From assembly GCF_003290085.1 (NCBI RefSeq), contig NZ_QMKJ01000002.1:744001-808000 (forward strand): DNA of 64,000 nucleotides, read 5' to 3'. Shown here one piece after another: positions 1 to 8,523 of the stretch (positions within the stretch are counted from its first letter, which is position 1; each line of letters starts with the position of its first letter). The position numbers were made by a program, and so were the translations under genes. The stretch comes from Aliidiomarina sp. B3213 (lineage in GTDB: Bacteria > Pseudomonadota > Gammaproteobacteria > Enterobacterales > Alteromonadaceae). Below the pieces are notes generated by a model, which saw only the letters and a list, made by a program, of their open reading frames with translations, was not told the DNA's origin and searched no databases.

Positions 1-2
1 AA

Positions 3-1112
3 AACCGTGCGTCTGTTATGGACTACCCACACCCTCTCATCGAGCTTAATGAGCAAGGCGAAGTTACGCTGCAAAATGCTTACGCAACAGGTATGGGTAT
101 ATGGGACAAATTCACAGTGGCTTATGCGTATAGTGAGTTTGCAGACCAAGAAACAGAACGTCGTGGACTTACTTCGTTGCTTGAACAAGCGCGTGAGCAA
201 GACCTGCACTTCATTTCTGACCGTGACGCACGGGCAGCTCATGGTGGGCACCCTACCGCGCACCTATGGAATAACGGCGCAAATGCCACCGACGAATTAA
301 ACCGTTTGGTGAACATTCGTAGCCAAGTACTTAATCAATTCGGCCTTAGCAATATAGCCGAAGGTCAACCGCTTAGTGACTTAGAGCATGTGTTAGTGCC
401 GATGTTCTATTTACACCGTTATCAGGTGGAGGCAGCAGCTAAACTAGTAGCGGGTGTGCATTACCGCTATTACGTTACGGGTGAGCAGCCAGTCGATCAC
501 ACCATGGTGAGCAGCGAGCAACAACAAGCAGCGATTGACGCGCTATTGAACACTTTAGGTACCGACTTCTTGACTATTCCTCAGTCGGTTCAACAATTAC
601 TTGTGCCCAATGCATATGGCTCGTATGACTCTAGAGAAGACTTCCCAGGACGAATGGGGCTATTTAACGACCCAGTTACGATTGCAGAAGCGAGTGCGAA
701 CCATACGTTACAGCTTTTGTTCCATCCATTGCGTCTGAACCGATTACAGTGGCAACACGCAAATGACGCAAGCATTCCATCACCTGCACAGGTGGCTAGG
801 CAGGCGTTGCAAGCAACTTGGGATACATTAGAAGACGTAAAAGACCCGATTTCACAGCGCACCGCTTATGTGACTGCGTATCAAATTTTCCAAACATCGA
901 TGAACTCAAACACGGCACCAGAAGTGCGCGCGGCCTTGCAACAGGTACTTCGTCACTCCGCAGATAAGCTTGCCGACGATGCCGATAGCTGGCGTTATGA
1001 GAGCAGTGCATTTAGTGCTTATTTGGCAAGATTGGTGAATCAAGCACTTATAGACCAAGAGTGGCCTGAAGCGTTTGCTCCTGCGGAGTTACCGCCAGGC
1101 TCCCCGATTTAG
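3..1112 (+). CDS. Zinc-dependent metalloprotease (DUF4953/DUF5117 type), C-terminal part, cut by window edge
   Basis: The reading frame is open from the first bases of the window (codons N-R-A-S-V before the first Met at 18), so this is the 3' part of a longer gene. The opening residues, SVMDYPHP, match the segment that follows the metal site in large exported zinc metalloproteases of the DUF4953/DUF5117/DUF5118 group. The HExxH zinc motif itself would lie upstream of position 1 and cannot be seen. The remaining 369 residues are mostly helical, without further motifs, as is usual for the C-terminal region of this family. It probably degrades proteins in the periplasm or outside the cell. The family call rests on overall resemblance to such proteins; the exact substrate is unknown. 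Confidence 0.72.
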   Translation, partial: NRASVMDYPHPLIELNEQGEVTLQNAYATGMGIWDKFTVAYAYSEFADQETERRGLTSLLEQAREQDLHFISDRDARAAHGGHPTAHLWNNGANATDELNRLVNIRSQVLNQFGLSNIAEGQPLSDLEHVLVPMFYLHRYQVEAAAKLVAGVHYRYYVTGEQPVDHTMVSSEQQQAAIDALLNTLGTDFLTIPQSVQQLLVPNAYGSYDSREDFPGRMGLFNDPVTIAEASANHTLQLLFHPLRLNRLQWQHANDASIPSPAQVARQALQATWDTLEDVKDPISQRTAYVTAYQIFQTSMNSNTAPEVRAALQQVLRHSADKLADDADSWRYESSAFSAYLARLVNQALIDQEWPEAFAPAELPPGSPI

Positions 1113-1138
1113 CGCGCTAATTATTCAAGGAGCAACAC

Positions 1139-1561
1139 ATGGCGTATTGGCTTATGAAAACCGAGCCAGATGAGTGCAGCATCGACGACTTTGCCCGACA
1201 AGCAGAGTCGCCGATTTGCTGGGACGGAGTACGAAATTACCAGGCTCGAAACTTTATGAGAGAAATGAAGGTTGGTGATAGCGTCTTTATTTACCATTCC
1301 AGCTGCAAAGCAATCGGCATCGCCGGAACAGTGGAGGTTGTGAAAGAGGCTTACCCAGACCCCACGCAAGAAAATATTGAGAGCAACCGCTGGAGTGCCG
1401 TCGACTTAATCTTCAAAGCTAAGTTCAAACGAGTTATTACGCTAAATGAACTAAAGTCTATTCCTGCCCTCGCAAAGAACCCACTGGTACAGAAAGGCAA
1501 TAGGCTGTCGGTTATTCCCTTTAGCCAAACTGAATGGAACGCGGTTCACGCTTTTATTTAA
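1139..1561 (+). CDS. EVE domain-containing protein
   Basis: A 140-residue protein made of one EVE domain (PUA/YTH-like fold), recognisable from the N-terminal YWLMKTEPDE, the CWDGVRNYQARNFMREM block at about residues 29-45 and the C-terminal RLSVIPFSQTEW. EVE proteins in bacteria are thought to bind modified bases in DNA or RNA; the target here is unknown. A clear Shine-Dalgarno AAGGAG (about 1127-1132) supports the ATG at 1139. It follows the metalloprotease fragment by 26 bases and may be cotranscribed with it. Length is close to that of stand-alone family members. Confidence 0.88.
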   Translation: MAYWLMKTEPDECSIDDFARQAESPICWDGVRNYQARNFMREMKVGDSVFIYHSSCKAIGIAGTVEVVKEAYPDPTQENIESNRWSAVDLIFKAKFKRVITLNELKSIPALAKNPLVQKGNRLSVIPFSQTEWNAVHAFI

Positions 1562-1575
1562 AGTAAACGTCAGCA

Positions 1576-1622
1576 TTGACAATATCTTTATGTAAAGATA
1601 AATTATCTCTACACAAAGATAT
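1576..1622 (+). promoter_or_regulatory. Promoter overlapped by two tandem palindromic operators
   Basis: A consensus -35 TTGACA (1576-1581) and a -10-like TAAATT (1599-1604), 17 bp apart, precede the serine hydrolase-MarR operon. Between and beyond them lie two 18-bp palindromes: TATCTTTA-TG-TAAAGATA at 1583-1600 (perfect 8-bp arms) and TATCTCTA-CA-CAAAGATA at 1604-1621 (6 of 8 matched). Their centres are 21 bp apart, two helical turns, and together they form a 41-bp near-perfect inverted repeat (1582-1622, 18 of 20 positions matched). The layout is what one expects for a MarR-type repressor blocking polymerase; the regulator encoded by the second gene of the operon is the obvious candidate. 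Confidence 0.75.
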
Positions 1623-1632
1623 TGAGGTGTTT

Positions 1633-2952
1633 ATGTTCGTCCGTGATTTGAAATTAATATTTATCATGTTTGGTTTATGCGCGTTACTTTCAGGGTGCAA
1701 CAATCCACAACCTGAGCTAAGCGAGAACTCCGAACAAGAGACAACTACAGATGTTGTTGAGTACTTTGAAGCACTGGCTAACCTATCAAAGTTTAATGGC
1801 GTAGTTTACTTATCTAGAAACTCCGAAGTATTAGTTAACAAAGCATTTCAAGCACAAGACTTTCCAACTCGAGGCGCCGTAACCCCAGAGTCAATGTTCC
1901 ATATTGCCTCTGTGCGTAAACTCATGAACCAATATCTTGTCTTTCAAAACCCTCCCGTAGAAGGTTTCGCAGACATTCCCTTGGTTGAGTGGATAGATGG
2001 CGCCAATATACATCCAGCGTGGACCCTACGCATGTTGCTCAATCACGAAAGTGGCTTACCCCGAGGAGAAGCGCATGAGTTCGGCGACACCCCATACACG
2101 CTAGAAGAAACGAAAGCATTGATTCTTTCTCAGCCATTACGCACTGCGCCCGGAGAAGAGTTTTATTATTCTAACTTTGGTTACCTGCTTATCGATATAG
2201 CGATTGGAGAATGGTTTGAACAACACCCAAATGAAGTTTTTAGGGCTGAGGTTTTCGAACCGTTATCACTGACTCGAACTATGAATGCGAATGCAGCCTT
2301 CCAGCAAGATAACTATGCGCAAGGTTACTATTATCCAGAAAGCGACACCGCGGTTGCGGCTGAACGCTATAAGTTTCTGCAATTCGAAAGCGGAGATCTT
2401 TATTCGACGGCTCAAGACCTTGCCCAGTTTGTACGCCAAATCGAATCGCCAGATATTCGCTCCAACGGCATTGTTGAGCATGCCGGAGCCAAAAGAGGCT
2501 ATCGTAGTTACCTTTATCACGACAGCAACCAACAACTTACTTTCGTGATGCTTGCCAATACAACAGCTGTTCCCATAACCGATGTGATTTCTGACATGAA
2601 GCGGATTTTTACAGGAGAAGCCGTACCTATTCCAAAAGAAATTAACCGTCAAGCTATCGCATACCAACCGTATATAGCGGAGCAAATTGCTGGCGATTAC
2701 ACGTTGTTGGTTAATGGCCAAACCCTTATTCTAACGTGCGACGCGAACGGCATTTATTTGAATGATCCGGCGTCAGAGCAAGCTCCGCAAGAGCTTTTAT
2801 TTGAAAACGAAACCACACTATTTCACGACCCTAAAGTGCTCGATAGCTTTGCAATAGAGTGGCACAATAATCAGCCTCAACTTTTCGCAGTAGCTATGGG
2901 TGGCGCACGTTTCCCTATGCAGCGAGAACAAGCTAGGAGCTGTAATGACTAA
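1633..2952 (+). CDS. Serine hydrolase lipoprotein, class C beta-lactamase/DD-peptidase fold
   Basis: Exported serine hydrolase of the beta-lactamase-related (Pfam Beta-lactamase) family, 439 residues from ATG 1633, which has a Shine-Dalgarno TGAGGTG. An in-frame upstream TTG at 1576 is really the first base of the -35 box and is rejected as start. The N-terminus is a lipoprotein signal with lipobox LLSGC. Catalytic motifs are visible: SxxK (SVRK), YxN (YSN) and a HxG-like third motif (HAG). The stretch between SVRK and the LLNHESGLP block is several residues shorter than usual. Substrate could be a peptide, ester or beta-lactam. Its stop overlaps the MarR gene by 8 bases, so the two are translationally coupled. 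Confidence 0.82.
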   Translation: MFVRDLKLIFIMFGLCALLSGCNNPQPELSENSEQETTTDVVEYFEALANLSKFNGVVYLSRNSEVLVNKAFQAQDFPTRGAVTPESMFHIASVRKLMNQYLVFQNPPVEGFADIPLVEWIDGANIHPAWTLRMLLNHESGLPRGEAHEFGDTPYTLEETKALILSQPLRTAPGEEFYYSNFGYLLIDIAIGEWFEQHPNEVFRAEVFEPLSLTRTMNANAAFQQDNYAQGYYYPESDTAVAAERYKFLQFESGDLYSTAQDLAQFVRQIESPDIRSNGIVEHAGAKRGYRSYLYHDSNQQLTFVMLANTTAVPITDVISDMKRIFTGEAVPIPKEINRQAIAYQPYIAEQIAGDYTLLVNGQTLILTCDANGIYLNDPASEQAPQELLFENETTLFHDPKVLDSFAIEWHNNQPQLFAVAMGGARFPMQREQARSCND

Positions 2953-3466
2953 AGCCAACGAAAACCCTGAACTAGCAGACTTTATGGCGTCTGAATGGCG
3001 CCGTGAGAAACCTGATTTACCGGTTGAAGATGCAGCGTTACTGGGTGTTCTAATTGGCGTAGTCAGACGTATTGAGCGCACAGGACAAACAGCATTAAAG
3101 AAGTACCAATTACTAAATAATGAACACGACCTATTAGCTTGCTTAAGGCGCAAAGGCCAACCCTATGCGGCTATAGCCAACGACATTTTGTCAGAAATTC
3201 TATTAACGAGTGGCGCACTCACCACTTGTGTGGACAGGCTTATCAAACGAGGGTTGCTTATTCGAGCTCAAGATAAGCATGACAGGCGTAAGCGTTGGAT
3301 TAAGTTAACAGACAAAGGCGTTGAGCTTATCGACAAAGTCACCACAGAGCGCTTTCAACTTGCAGCTACCATTCTGCAAAACTTTAATGAAAACGACAAA
3401 GCGAAACTCAAACAGTATATTTTGCAGTTTGATGCCGCATTACTACCGATTGAGAAGCCGGAATAA
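2945..3466 (+). CDS. MarR family transcriptional regulator
   Basis: A 173-residue winged-helix regulator. The recognition helix region is around residues 65-90 and is followed by the typical wing DKHDRRKRWIKLTDKG, the MarR family hallmark; N- and C-terminal helices would form the dimer interface. ATG 2945 is preferred over an upstream in-frame start at 2900 because TAGGAG sits just before it and the upstream part would lie inside the serine hydrolase gene. It overlaps that gene by 8 bases and is probably cotranscribed from the promoter near 1576, where two palindromes could be its own binding sites. The inducer is unknown. Confidence 0.9.
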   Translation: MTKANENPELADFMASEWRREKPDLPVEDAALLGVLIGVVRRIERTGQTALKKYQLLNNEHDLLACLRRKGQPYAAIANDILSEILLTSGALTTCVDRLIKRGLLIRAQDKHDRRKRWIKLTDKGVELIDKVTTERFQLAATILQNFNENDKAKLKQYILQFDAALLPIEKPE

Positions 3467-3560
3467 GCGCCACTAGAAAACGTTTAGGTAACTTCCCACA
3501 CCGCAAAACTCGTGCTAACTTTTGATATTGAATAATTTTCATACAAAAGAGAGTGTATCT

Positions 3561-6455
3561 GTGCGTCGTATATGGCTTCTATGTTTGCTCCTACTTTCCG
3601 CGCTTCCCGCTGCAAGCTTTGCTAGCCATCACACTAATCCTATTCTATCCATTGGTATTCCCCCCATCGGCAACTTCGAGTCGAATATGAATAGTCACCC
3701 CGAATCACACGCGATTGCCGTGGGTAACGAAGGCTTCATATATGTAGGAACAAATACCGGCATTAAGGTTTACGACGGTGAGAACTGGACCTTCATTGCC
3801 ACTCCCAATCGCAAACTTGTGCGTTCGTTAACCGCGGGTAAGGATCGGCGTATGTACGTGGGCGGTTACGACAGCTTTGGCTATATTGAGCCAGACACCA
3901 CGGGGCAACTGGTCTTTCATGACCTTTCGCAAGAATTTACGTCATTACGCACGGCTGGGTATGCCGATATTTGGGATTTGCTGGTGACCGAAGACGCTGT
4001 TTATTTTAAAGCTGTTCGGGACTTATTTCGCTATGACATAAACACAGGCGCTACGTCTGTGTGGCAGTTTGAAGGACGCTTCGGCGCCATTAACGCTTTC
4101 GACAATCAAGTTTATGTGCAATACCGTGGGTTAGGCCTAGCACATTATCGCCAAGGAAATTTTGAATTAGTAAGTGAACACTCACTTTGGCACGAGCATA
4201 TCTATGATTTGGTCGGTTTAGGGGAAGACGGTTGGCTTGCCAATACGCGTAGCGGCCAATGGCTTCATGTAGATAACCCTTATCAACCTGAACAGGATAA
4301 CTACCTAGTTCCTCAATTATTTAACCTAGATCAACTTCCAAGCGGCGACGAATTTTATGATGTCGCAGAGGTAGGGCCCGGACAAGTGGCTTTGGCACAC
4401 AAGGAAGGTTCGGTATTCATTTTCCATTGGGACACCCAAAATGTAGAGCGCTTTCCCGTAAGCTACAACACCATTTTGCAACTTGCGGGCGGCTTCAACA
4501 ATGCTATTTATGCGCTAGCAGAACAAGATGTTGTTCGCATTGAATGGCCGTCCCAGTGGCGTATTATTGGTCCGCAAACCGGTATTAGAGGTCGGGTTCA
4601 TAATATTCGCAATTGGCACGACCGCTGGTTTACGCTCACCAGCGCAGGCGTGTTTGAACTTATTAGCGAGCCGGTGCCTCATTTCGAAAAGGTCAGTTGG
4701 ACCAATCACGAAGCATGGGACCTCATGGAGCTCAATGGCGACTACGCTCTTCTTGCTGATAGTTATCAAATACAACAAGTCAGCGACGATGGCTTAACTC
4801 CGTTAACCCACGCCACGTTATATCCGCGCCTATTTCAAGAATCGAAGTTTCGAGAAAATTATACTTTTGTCGGCACAGAGTTGGGCTTAGCGATTTGGCA
4901 CCCGGTTCACGGTTTAACATTGGAGTGGACCGAACCGGGTACGTTAGTGAATTCTATTGCGCAGCTTGATGCACAAACGCTATTACTTGGCACATCACAT
5001 CGAGGAGTTATCGAGGTCACACTGGACGAGTCATACTCGATGGTGACACGTGTGCACTATGTGGGAGAAGAGAGCGGGATAAGTTATGGCTTGGCGCGAG
5101 AGGCTATTCTCTCTCAGTTTGACAGCCAACTCGTCATAAGTACTGCCAAAGGTCTTTATAATTGGGAAAACGGTACTGCCACACCCGAAGGTTCTGGACT
5201 TTGGGAAGCGCTAGAAGCTGAGCAAGCGGTAAGAATAGAAGGCGGTGTAAACAACGACTATTGGGCTTATAGCTTCAATTATCTATATCACTTCAATGGT
5301 GGCGATCCAGATCTACAAAAATGGCAAAACGTTCAATTTAATGGCTTGCTACCCGGGGCCATTACCACACTATTTGTAAACGACGCTTACGCACAATATG
5401 TGGTGTTAGGTAGCCATTCAGCATTAGTTACATTGCAACCGCAAGCGACTCAGCAAAGCTTTAATACTGAACCGGTTCGCATGAATAGTATTGTGAAAAT
5501 TAAAGGCGATTCGGCTGAACGACTGGAGCTCAATCAGAATTACAACTTCGAGTCAGGCAGGTTTGCATTGCAATTTAACTTCGCCATGCCTAATTCTTCG
5601 GCCGTTGGTGAAACACTTTATAGTGCGCGTTTGGAAGGATACGAAGATCATTTTAGTGAGTGGAATAGAAGCACGAGAATTACCTATTCTAACTTATCCC
5701 CAGGTAGCTATTCCTTTATGGTAAAAGCACTTTCGCCCAACGGCGAGATTACGAAAACGGTACCGCTTAACTTTACCATTCAGCCTCCGTGGTATGACAA
5801 TACGTGGATACGCGCTCTCGCTGTATTGCTTATCATCGCAATGTTATTCCTCGTCGTTAAATACTTCATTCGTCGCCGGACGCGTTTGTTAGCGCTCGAA
5901 AAACGGCGTTTAAAAGACATGGTGGAGGAACGAACCCAAGACCTTGCGAATGCTAATAAGAAACTTGAGTCTATGGCGAATGTGGACGGTCTAACCGGCA
6001 TCGCTAATCGTAGACGACTTGATCAATTTCTTGGTGAAGCCGTACATCACTGTATGAGCAGTGGAAAACCATTATCGCTTTTACAAATCGATGTTGACCA
6101 CTTTAAGTCTTATAACGACACCAATGGTCATTTAGCCGGTGATAATGTTTTGAAAGAAGTAGCTCATGCCCTACAAACAACGTTAAGAAGACAAGAAGAT
6201 TTAGTCGCAAGGTTTGGTGGAGAAGAGTTTACTGTAGTTATGCCAGGAGCGTCTCAAGAGCATGCACTTGATGTCGCAGAAGCAATGCGACAGCATGTAG
6301 AGTCTACAGTGAGTCAAATTACTATTTCGGTCGGTGTGGCAGTAATGCAGCCTGAAAATATAACAGCACCGGAACATGCAATTCAGACTGTACTTGAGCG
6401 AGCGGACAAAGCCCTATATGAAGCGAAAGAAAGTGGGCGCAACCGAGTTTGCTAG
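3561..6455 (+). CDS. Diguanylate cyclase with periplasmic beta-propeller sensor (Reg_prop, Y_Y_Y, GGDEF)
   Basis: A membrane sensor that makes cyclic di-GMP. From GTG 3561 (AAGAGAG 7 bases upstream) it has 964 residues; an alternative TTG at 3522 would add 13. Order of parts: signal peptide ending near ASFA, a long periplasmic region of two-component-regulator propeller repeats, a Y_Y_Y Ig-like domain before the membrane, one transmembrane helix (WIRALAVLLIIAMLFLVV), a short coiled linker (MVEERTQDLANANKKLE) and a C-terminal GGDEF domain. The active-site loop is GGEEF and the inhibitory I-site RQED stands five residues before it, so catalysis and product feedback both look intact. The ligand read by the propeller is unknown. 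No partner response regulator is adjacent. Confidence 0.9.
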   Translation: MRRIWLLCLLLLSALPAASFASHHTNPILSIGIPPIGNFESNMNSHPESHAIAVGNEGFIYVGTNTGIKVYDGENWTFIATPNRKLVRSLTAGKDRRMYVGGYDSFGYIEPDTTGQLVFHDLSQEFTSLRTAGYADIWDLLVTEDAVYFKAVRDLFRYDINTGATSVWQFEGRFGAINAFDNQVYVQYRGLGLAHYRQGNFELVSEHSLWHEHIYDLVGLGEDGWLANTRSGQWLHVDNPYQPEQDNYLVPQLFNLDQLPSGDEFYDVAEVGPGQVALAHKEGSVFIFHWDTQNVERFPVSYNTILQLAGGFNNAIYALAEQDVVRIEWPSQWRIIGPQTGIRGRVHNIRNWHDRWFTLTSAGVFELISEPVPHFEKVSWTNHEAWDLMELNGDYALLADSYQIQQVSDDGLTPLTHATLYPRLFQESKFRENYTFVGTELGLAIWHPVHGLTLEWTEPGTLVNSIAQLDAQTLLLGTSHRGVIEVTLDESYSMVTRVHYVGEESGISYGLAREAILSQFDSQLVISTAKGLYNWENGTATPEGSGLWEALEAEQAVRIEGGVNNDYWAYSFNYLYHFNGGDPDLQKWQNVQFNGLLPGAITTLFVNDAYAQYVVLGSHSALVTLQPQATQQSFNTEPVRMNSIVKIKGDSAERLELNQNYNFESGRFALQFNFAMPNSSAVGETLYSARLEGYEDHFSEWNRSTRITYSNLSPGSYSFMVKALSPNGEITKTVPLNFTIQPPWYDNTWIRALAVLLIIAMLFLVVKYFIRRRTRLLALEKRRLKDMVEERTQDLANANKKLESMANVDGLTGIANRRRLDQFLGEAVHHCMSSGKPLSLLQIDVDHFKSYNDTNGHLAGDNVLKEVAHALQTTLRRQEDLVARFGGEEFTVVMPGASQEHALDVAEAMRQHVESTVSQITISVGVAVMQPENITAPEHAIQTVLERADKALYEAKESGRNRVC

Positions 6456-6482
6456 TGCAGATTCCAGGGTAAGGAGTACGCT

Positions 6483-7943
6483 ATGACTTGGAGTAACGAA
6501 GCAAAGCAGCTTTTTAAGCAACAGTGTTTAGTCAATGGGCAATGGATTTCGAGCAGCTCAAGTGAAACCATTTCGGTAAATAATCCTGCGTCTAACGAAA
6601 CGCTGGGCACAGTTCCAAGCTTGTCATCTGCAGAGTCAGAAAAAGCGATTCATGCGGCACACCAAGCATTTCCCGCTTGGCGAAAGAAAACCGCGAACGA
6701 ACGTTCGAGTATTTTGCGCAACTGGTTCAACTTAATCATGGATCACCAAGATGCCCTCGCTGAAATTATGACTCGCGAACAAGGCAAACCCTTAGCCGAA
6801 GCTTCCGGTGAAATTGCTTATGCCGCTAGCTTTATAGAGTGGTACGCCGAAGAAGGTAAACGCGTATACGGCGAAACGATTCCCGGAGCAAGTGAAGACG
6901 CACGAATAGTGGTCACAAGAGAGCCGGTTGGTGTATGTGCTGCGATTACGCCTTGGAACTTTCCTGCTGCAATGATTACCCGCAAGGTTGGGCCGGCACT
7001 CGCTGCTGGCTGCACTATGGTGGTGAAGCCCGCCTCTCAAACGCCGTTTACCGCGCTAGCTATTGCTGAACTAGCGATTCAAGCGGGCGTTCCCGACGGT
7101 GTCTTGAATGTTATTACCGGATCCGCGAAAGAGATTGGCGAACAACTATCCACGCACCCTCTGGTACGCAAAATAAGTTTCACTGGCTCTACCGCAGTAG
7201 GCTCTACATTAATGGCTCAGGCCTCTAGCACAATCAAAAATATTTCGTTGGAGCTTGGGGGGAATGCACCTTTCATTGTATTCGATGACGCAGACATTGA
7301 AGCAGCAGCCGAAGGTGCTGTGGCCTGTAAATTTAGAAATGCTGGGCAAACCTGTGTATGCACCAACCGAATCTATGTTCAGCGTAGTGTTTATCCTGAA
7401 TTTCTAGCCGCTTTCCGAGAAAAGGTAGCTGCGTTAAAGGTAGGAGACGGGCTGGAGAGCGATGTAGTTATTGGACCTCTGATCAACAATGACGCAGTGA
7501 AAAAGGTAGAAGAACACATCGAAGACGCATTGAGCCAAGGTGGTTCGCTAGAATTAGGCGGCAAGCCTCATGAATTAGGTGGGTTATGGTTTCAGCCAAC
7601 CATTGTTGGCAATGCGACTCAATCCATGAAATGCGCCCACGAAGAAACCTTCGGCCCTTTAGCGCCGCTTTTTATATTCGACGACGAAAGTGAAGCTATA
7701 GAGCATGCGAATGACACAGAGTTTGGGTTGGCAGCTTACTTTTATGCGCAAAATATTCATCGCATTCGCAGAGTGAGTGAAGCATTAGAAGCCGGCATTA
7801 TTGGAGTAAATACGGGCTTAATTTCAAATGCAGCTGCACCATTTGGTGGTGTAAAGTCTTCAGGCTTAGGCCGTGAAGGTGGCCGCCACGGCATTGAAGA
7901 ATATACCGAAATGAAATACTTATGTCTTGGCGGCGAAGCTTAG
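6483..7943 (+). CDS. gabD: NAD(P)-dependent succinate-semialdehyde dehydrogenase
   Basis: Aldehyde dehydrogenase superfamily enzyme of 486 residues, the usual GabD length, oxidising succinate semialdehyde to succinate at the end of the GABA shunt. Visible landmarks: the cofactor loop FTGSTAVG, the general-base glutamate in LELGGNAPF, and the nucleophile in AGQTCVCTNR (Cys291, with the second Cys at 293 as in many GabD proteins). The oxyanion asparagine lies in TPWNFPAAM. AAGGAG precedes the ATG at 6483. No gabT or gabP is adjacent, so a broader role with other semialdehydes is possible. Its end is 2 bases from the convergent chaC gene. Confidence 0.9.
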   Translation: MTWSNEAKQLFKQQCLVNGQWISSSSSETISVNNPASNETLGTVPSLSSAESEKAIHAAHQAFPAWRKKTANERSSILRNWFNLIMDHQDALAEIMTREQGKPLAEASGEIAYAASFIEWYAEEGKRVYGETIPGASEDARIVVTREPVGVCAAITPWNFPAAMITRKVGPALAAGCTMVVKPASQTPFTALAIAELAIQAGVPDGVLNVITGSAKEIGEQLSTHPLVRKISFTGSTAVGSTLMAQASSTIKNISLELGGNAPFIVFDDADIEAAAEGAVACKFRNAGQTCVCTNRIYVQRSVYPEFLAAFREKVAALKVGDGLESDVVIGPLINNDAVKKVEEHIEDALSQGGSLELGGKPHELGGLWFQPTIVGNATQSMKCAHEETFGPLAPLFIFDDESEAIEHANDTEFGLAAYFYAQNIHRIRRVSEALEAGIIGVNTGLISNAAAPFGGVKSSGLGREGGRHGIEEYTEMKYLCLGGEA

Positions 7944-7945
7944 TT

Positions 7946-8518
7946 TTATTTAGGCTTTACTAATAAAGACTCGATGCTGAACACGTGATCGTCTTCGGTG
8001 TCGAGTTGCCGTAAAGCCTCTGCAAGTTTAAGTACATACTCGTCGTTAGGGCCACTTGGTCCTTCCGAGCAAGCTATTTGCTGCGCAATTTCTAGGTCTG
8101 ACGCAGGCCCCAAGTAAGCTGCATTGTCTGGGCCAGCAATATAAACCAAACCTCTTTCCGACTCTGGCTGGTTACCGTCCACGAAATGCAATGCCGTTTC
8201 TATGCGCAAATAGCCATTCTTTTCGCGGTGATCAAGGTGTTCAAACACTTCAGGTTTAACTTGATAGGCCATACCTACACATTGCTGGCCTTGGGCAGGG
8301 ATTAATGTAAGCACACGCCCCGGTGCTTCAGGGGTTCCGCGATGATCATGTGAACCCTGCCAGAACCGGCGCTGCCAATCTTCTATGTAGGCGGGCCGAC
8401 GCTGCAGATAAGGAAAGTCTACTTTATGAATTAACGAACCATAACCAAAAACCCACACGGGGTGTTCTGGGTGTAAGGGCATACGGTTTTTATTTAAAGT
8501 TTGCGTGTCATGTGCCAT
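7946..8518 (-). CDS. chaC: Glutathione-specific gamma-glutamylcyclotransferase, ChaC family
   Basis: A 190-residue cytosolic enzyme that cleaves glutathione to 5-oxoproline and Cys-Gly. The substrate-binding loop VWVFGYGSLIHK (about residues 22-33) is the family signature, followed by WQRRFWQGSHDHRGTPEAPGRVLTL, also highly conserved in ChaC. The reading frame ends 2 bases from the convergent gabD gene and its start is 5 bases from the end of rlmA on the same strand, so rlmA and chaC are probably cotranscribed. No calcium/proton antiporter chaA is adjacent. Confidence 0.88.
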   Translation of the reverse strand: MAHDTQTLNKNRMPLHPEHPVWVFGYGSLIHKVDFPYLQRRPAYIEDWQRRFWQGSHDHRGTPEAPGRVLTLIPAQGQQCVGMAYQVKPEVFEHLDHREKNGYLRIETALHFVDGNQPESERGLVYIAGPDNAAYLGPASDLEIAQQIACSEGPSGPNDEYVLKLAEALRQLDTEDDHVFSIESLLVKPK

Positions 8519-8523
8519 AACGT

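Noticed and set aside
1576-1632. TTG start at 1576 for the serine hydrolase
   Set aside because: That TTG is part of the -35 box; the 57 bases up to ATG 1633 are promoter and operator, and the lipoprotein signal starts at 1633.
2266-2721. 151-codon antisense frame inside the serine hydrolase
   Set aside because: Shadow of the coding frame; no start signal or domain.
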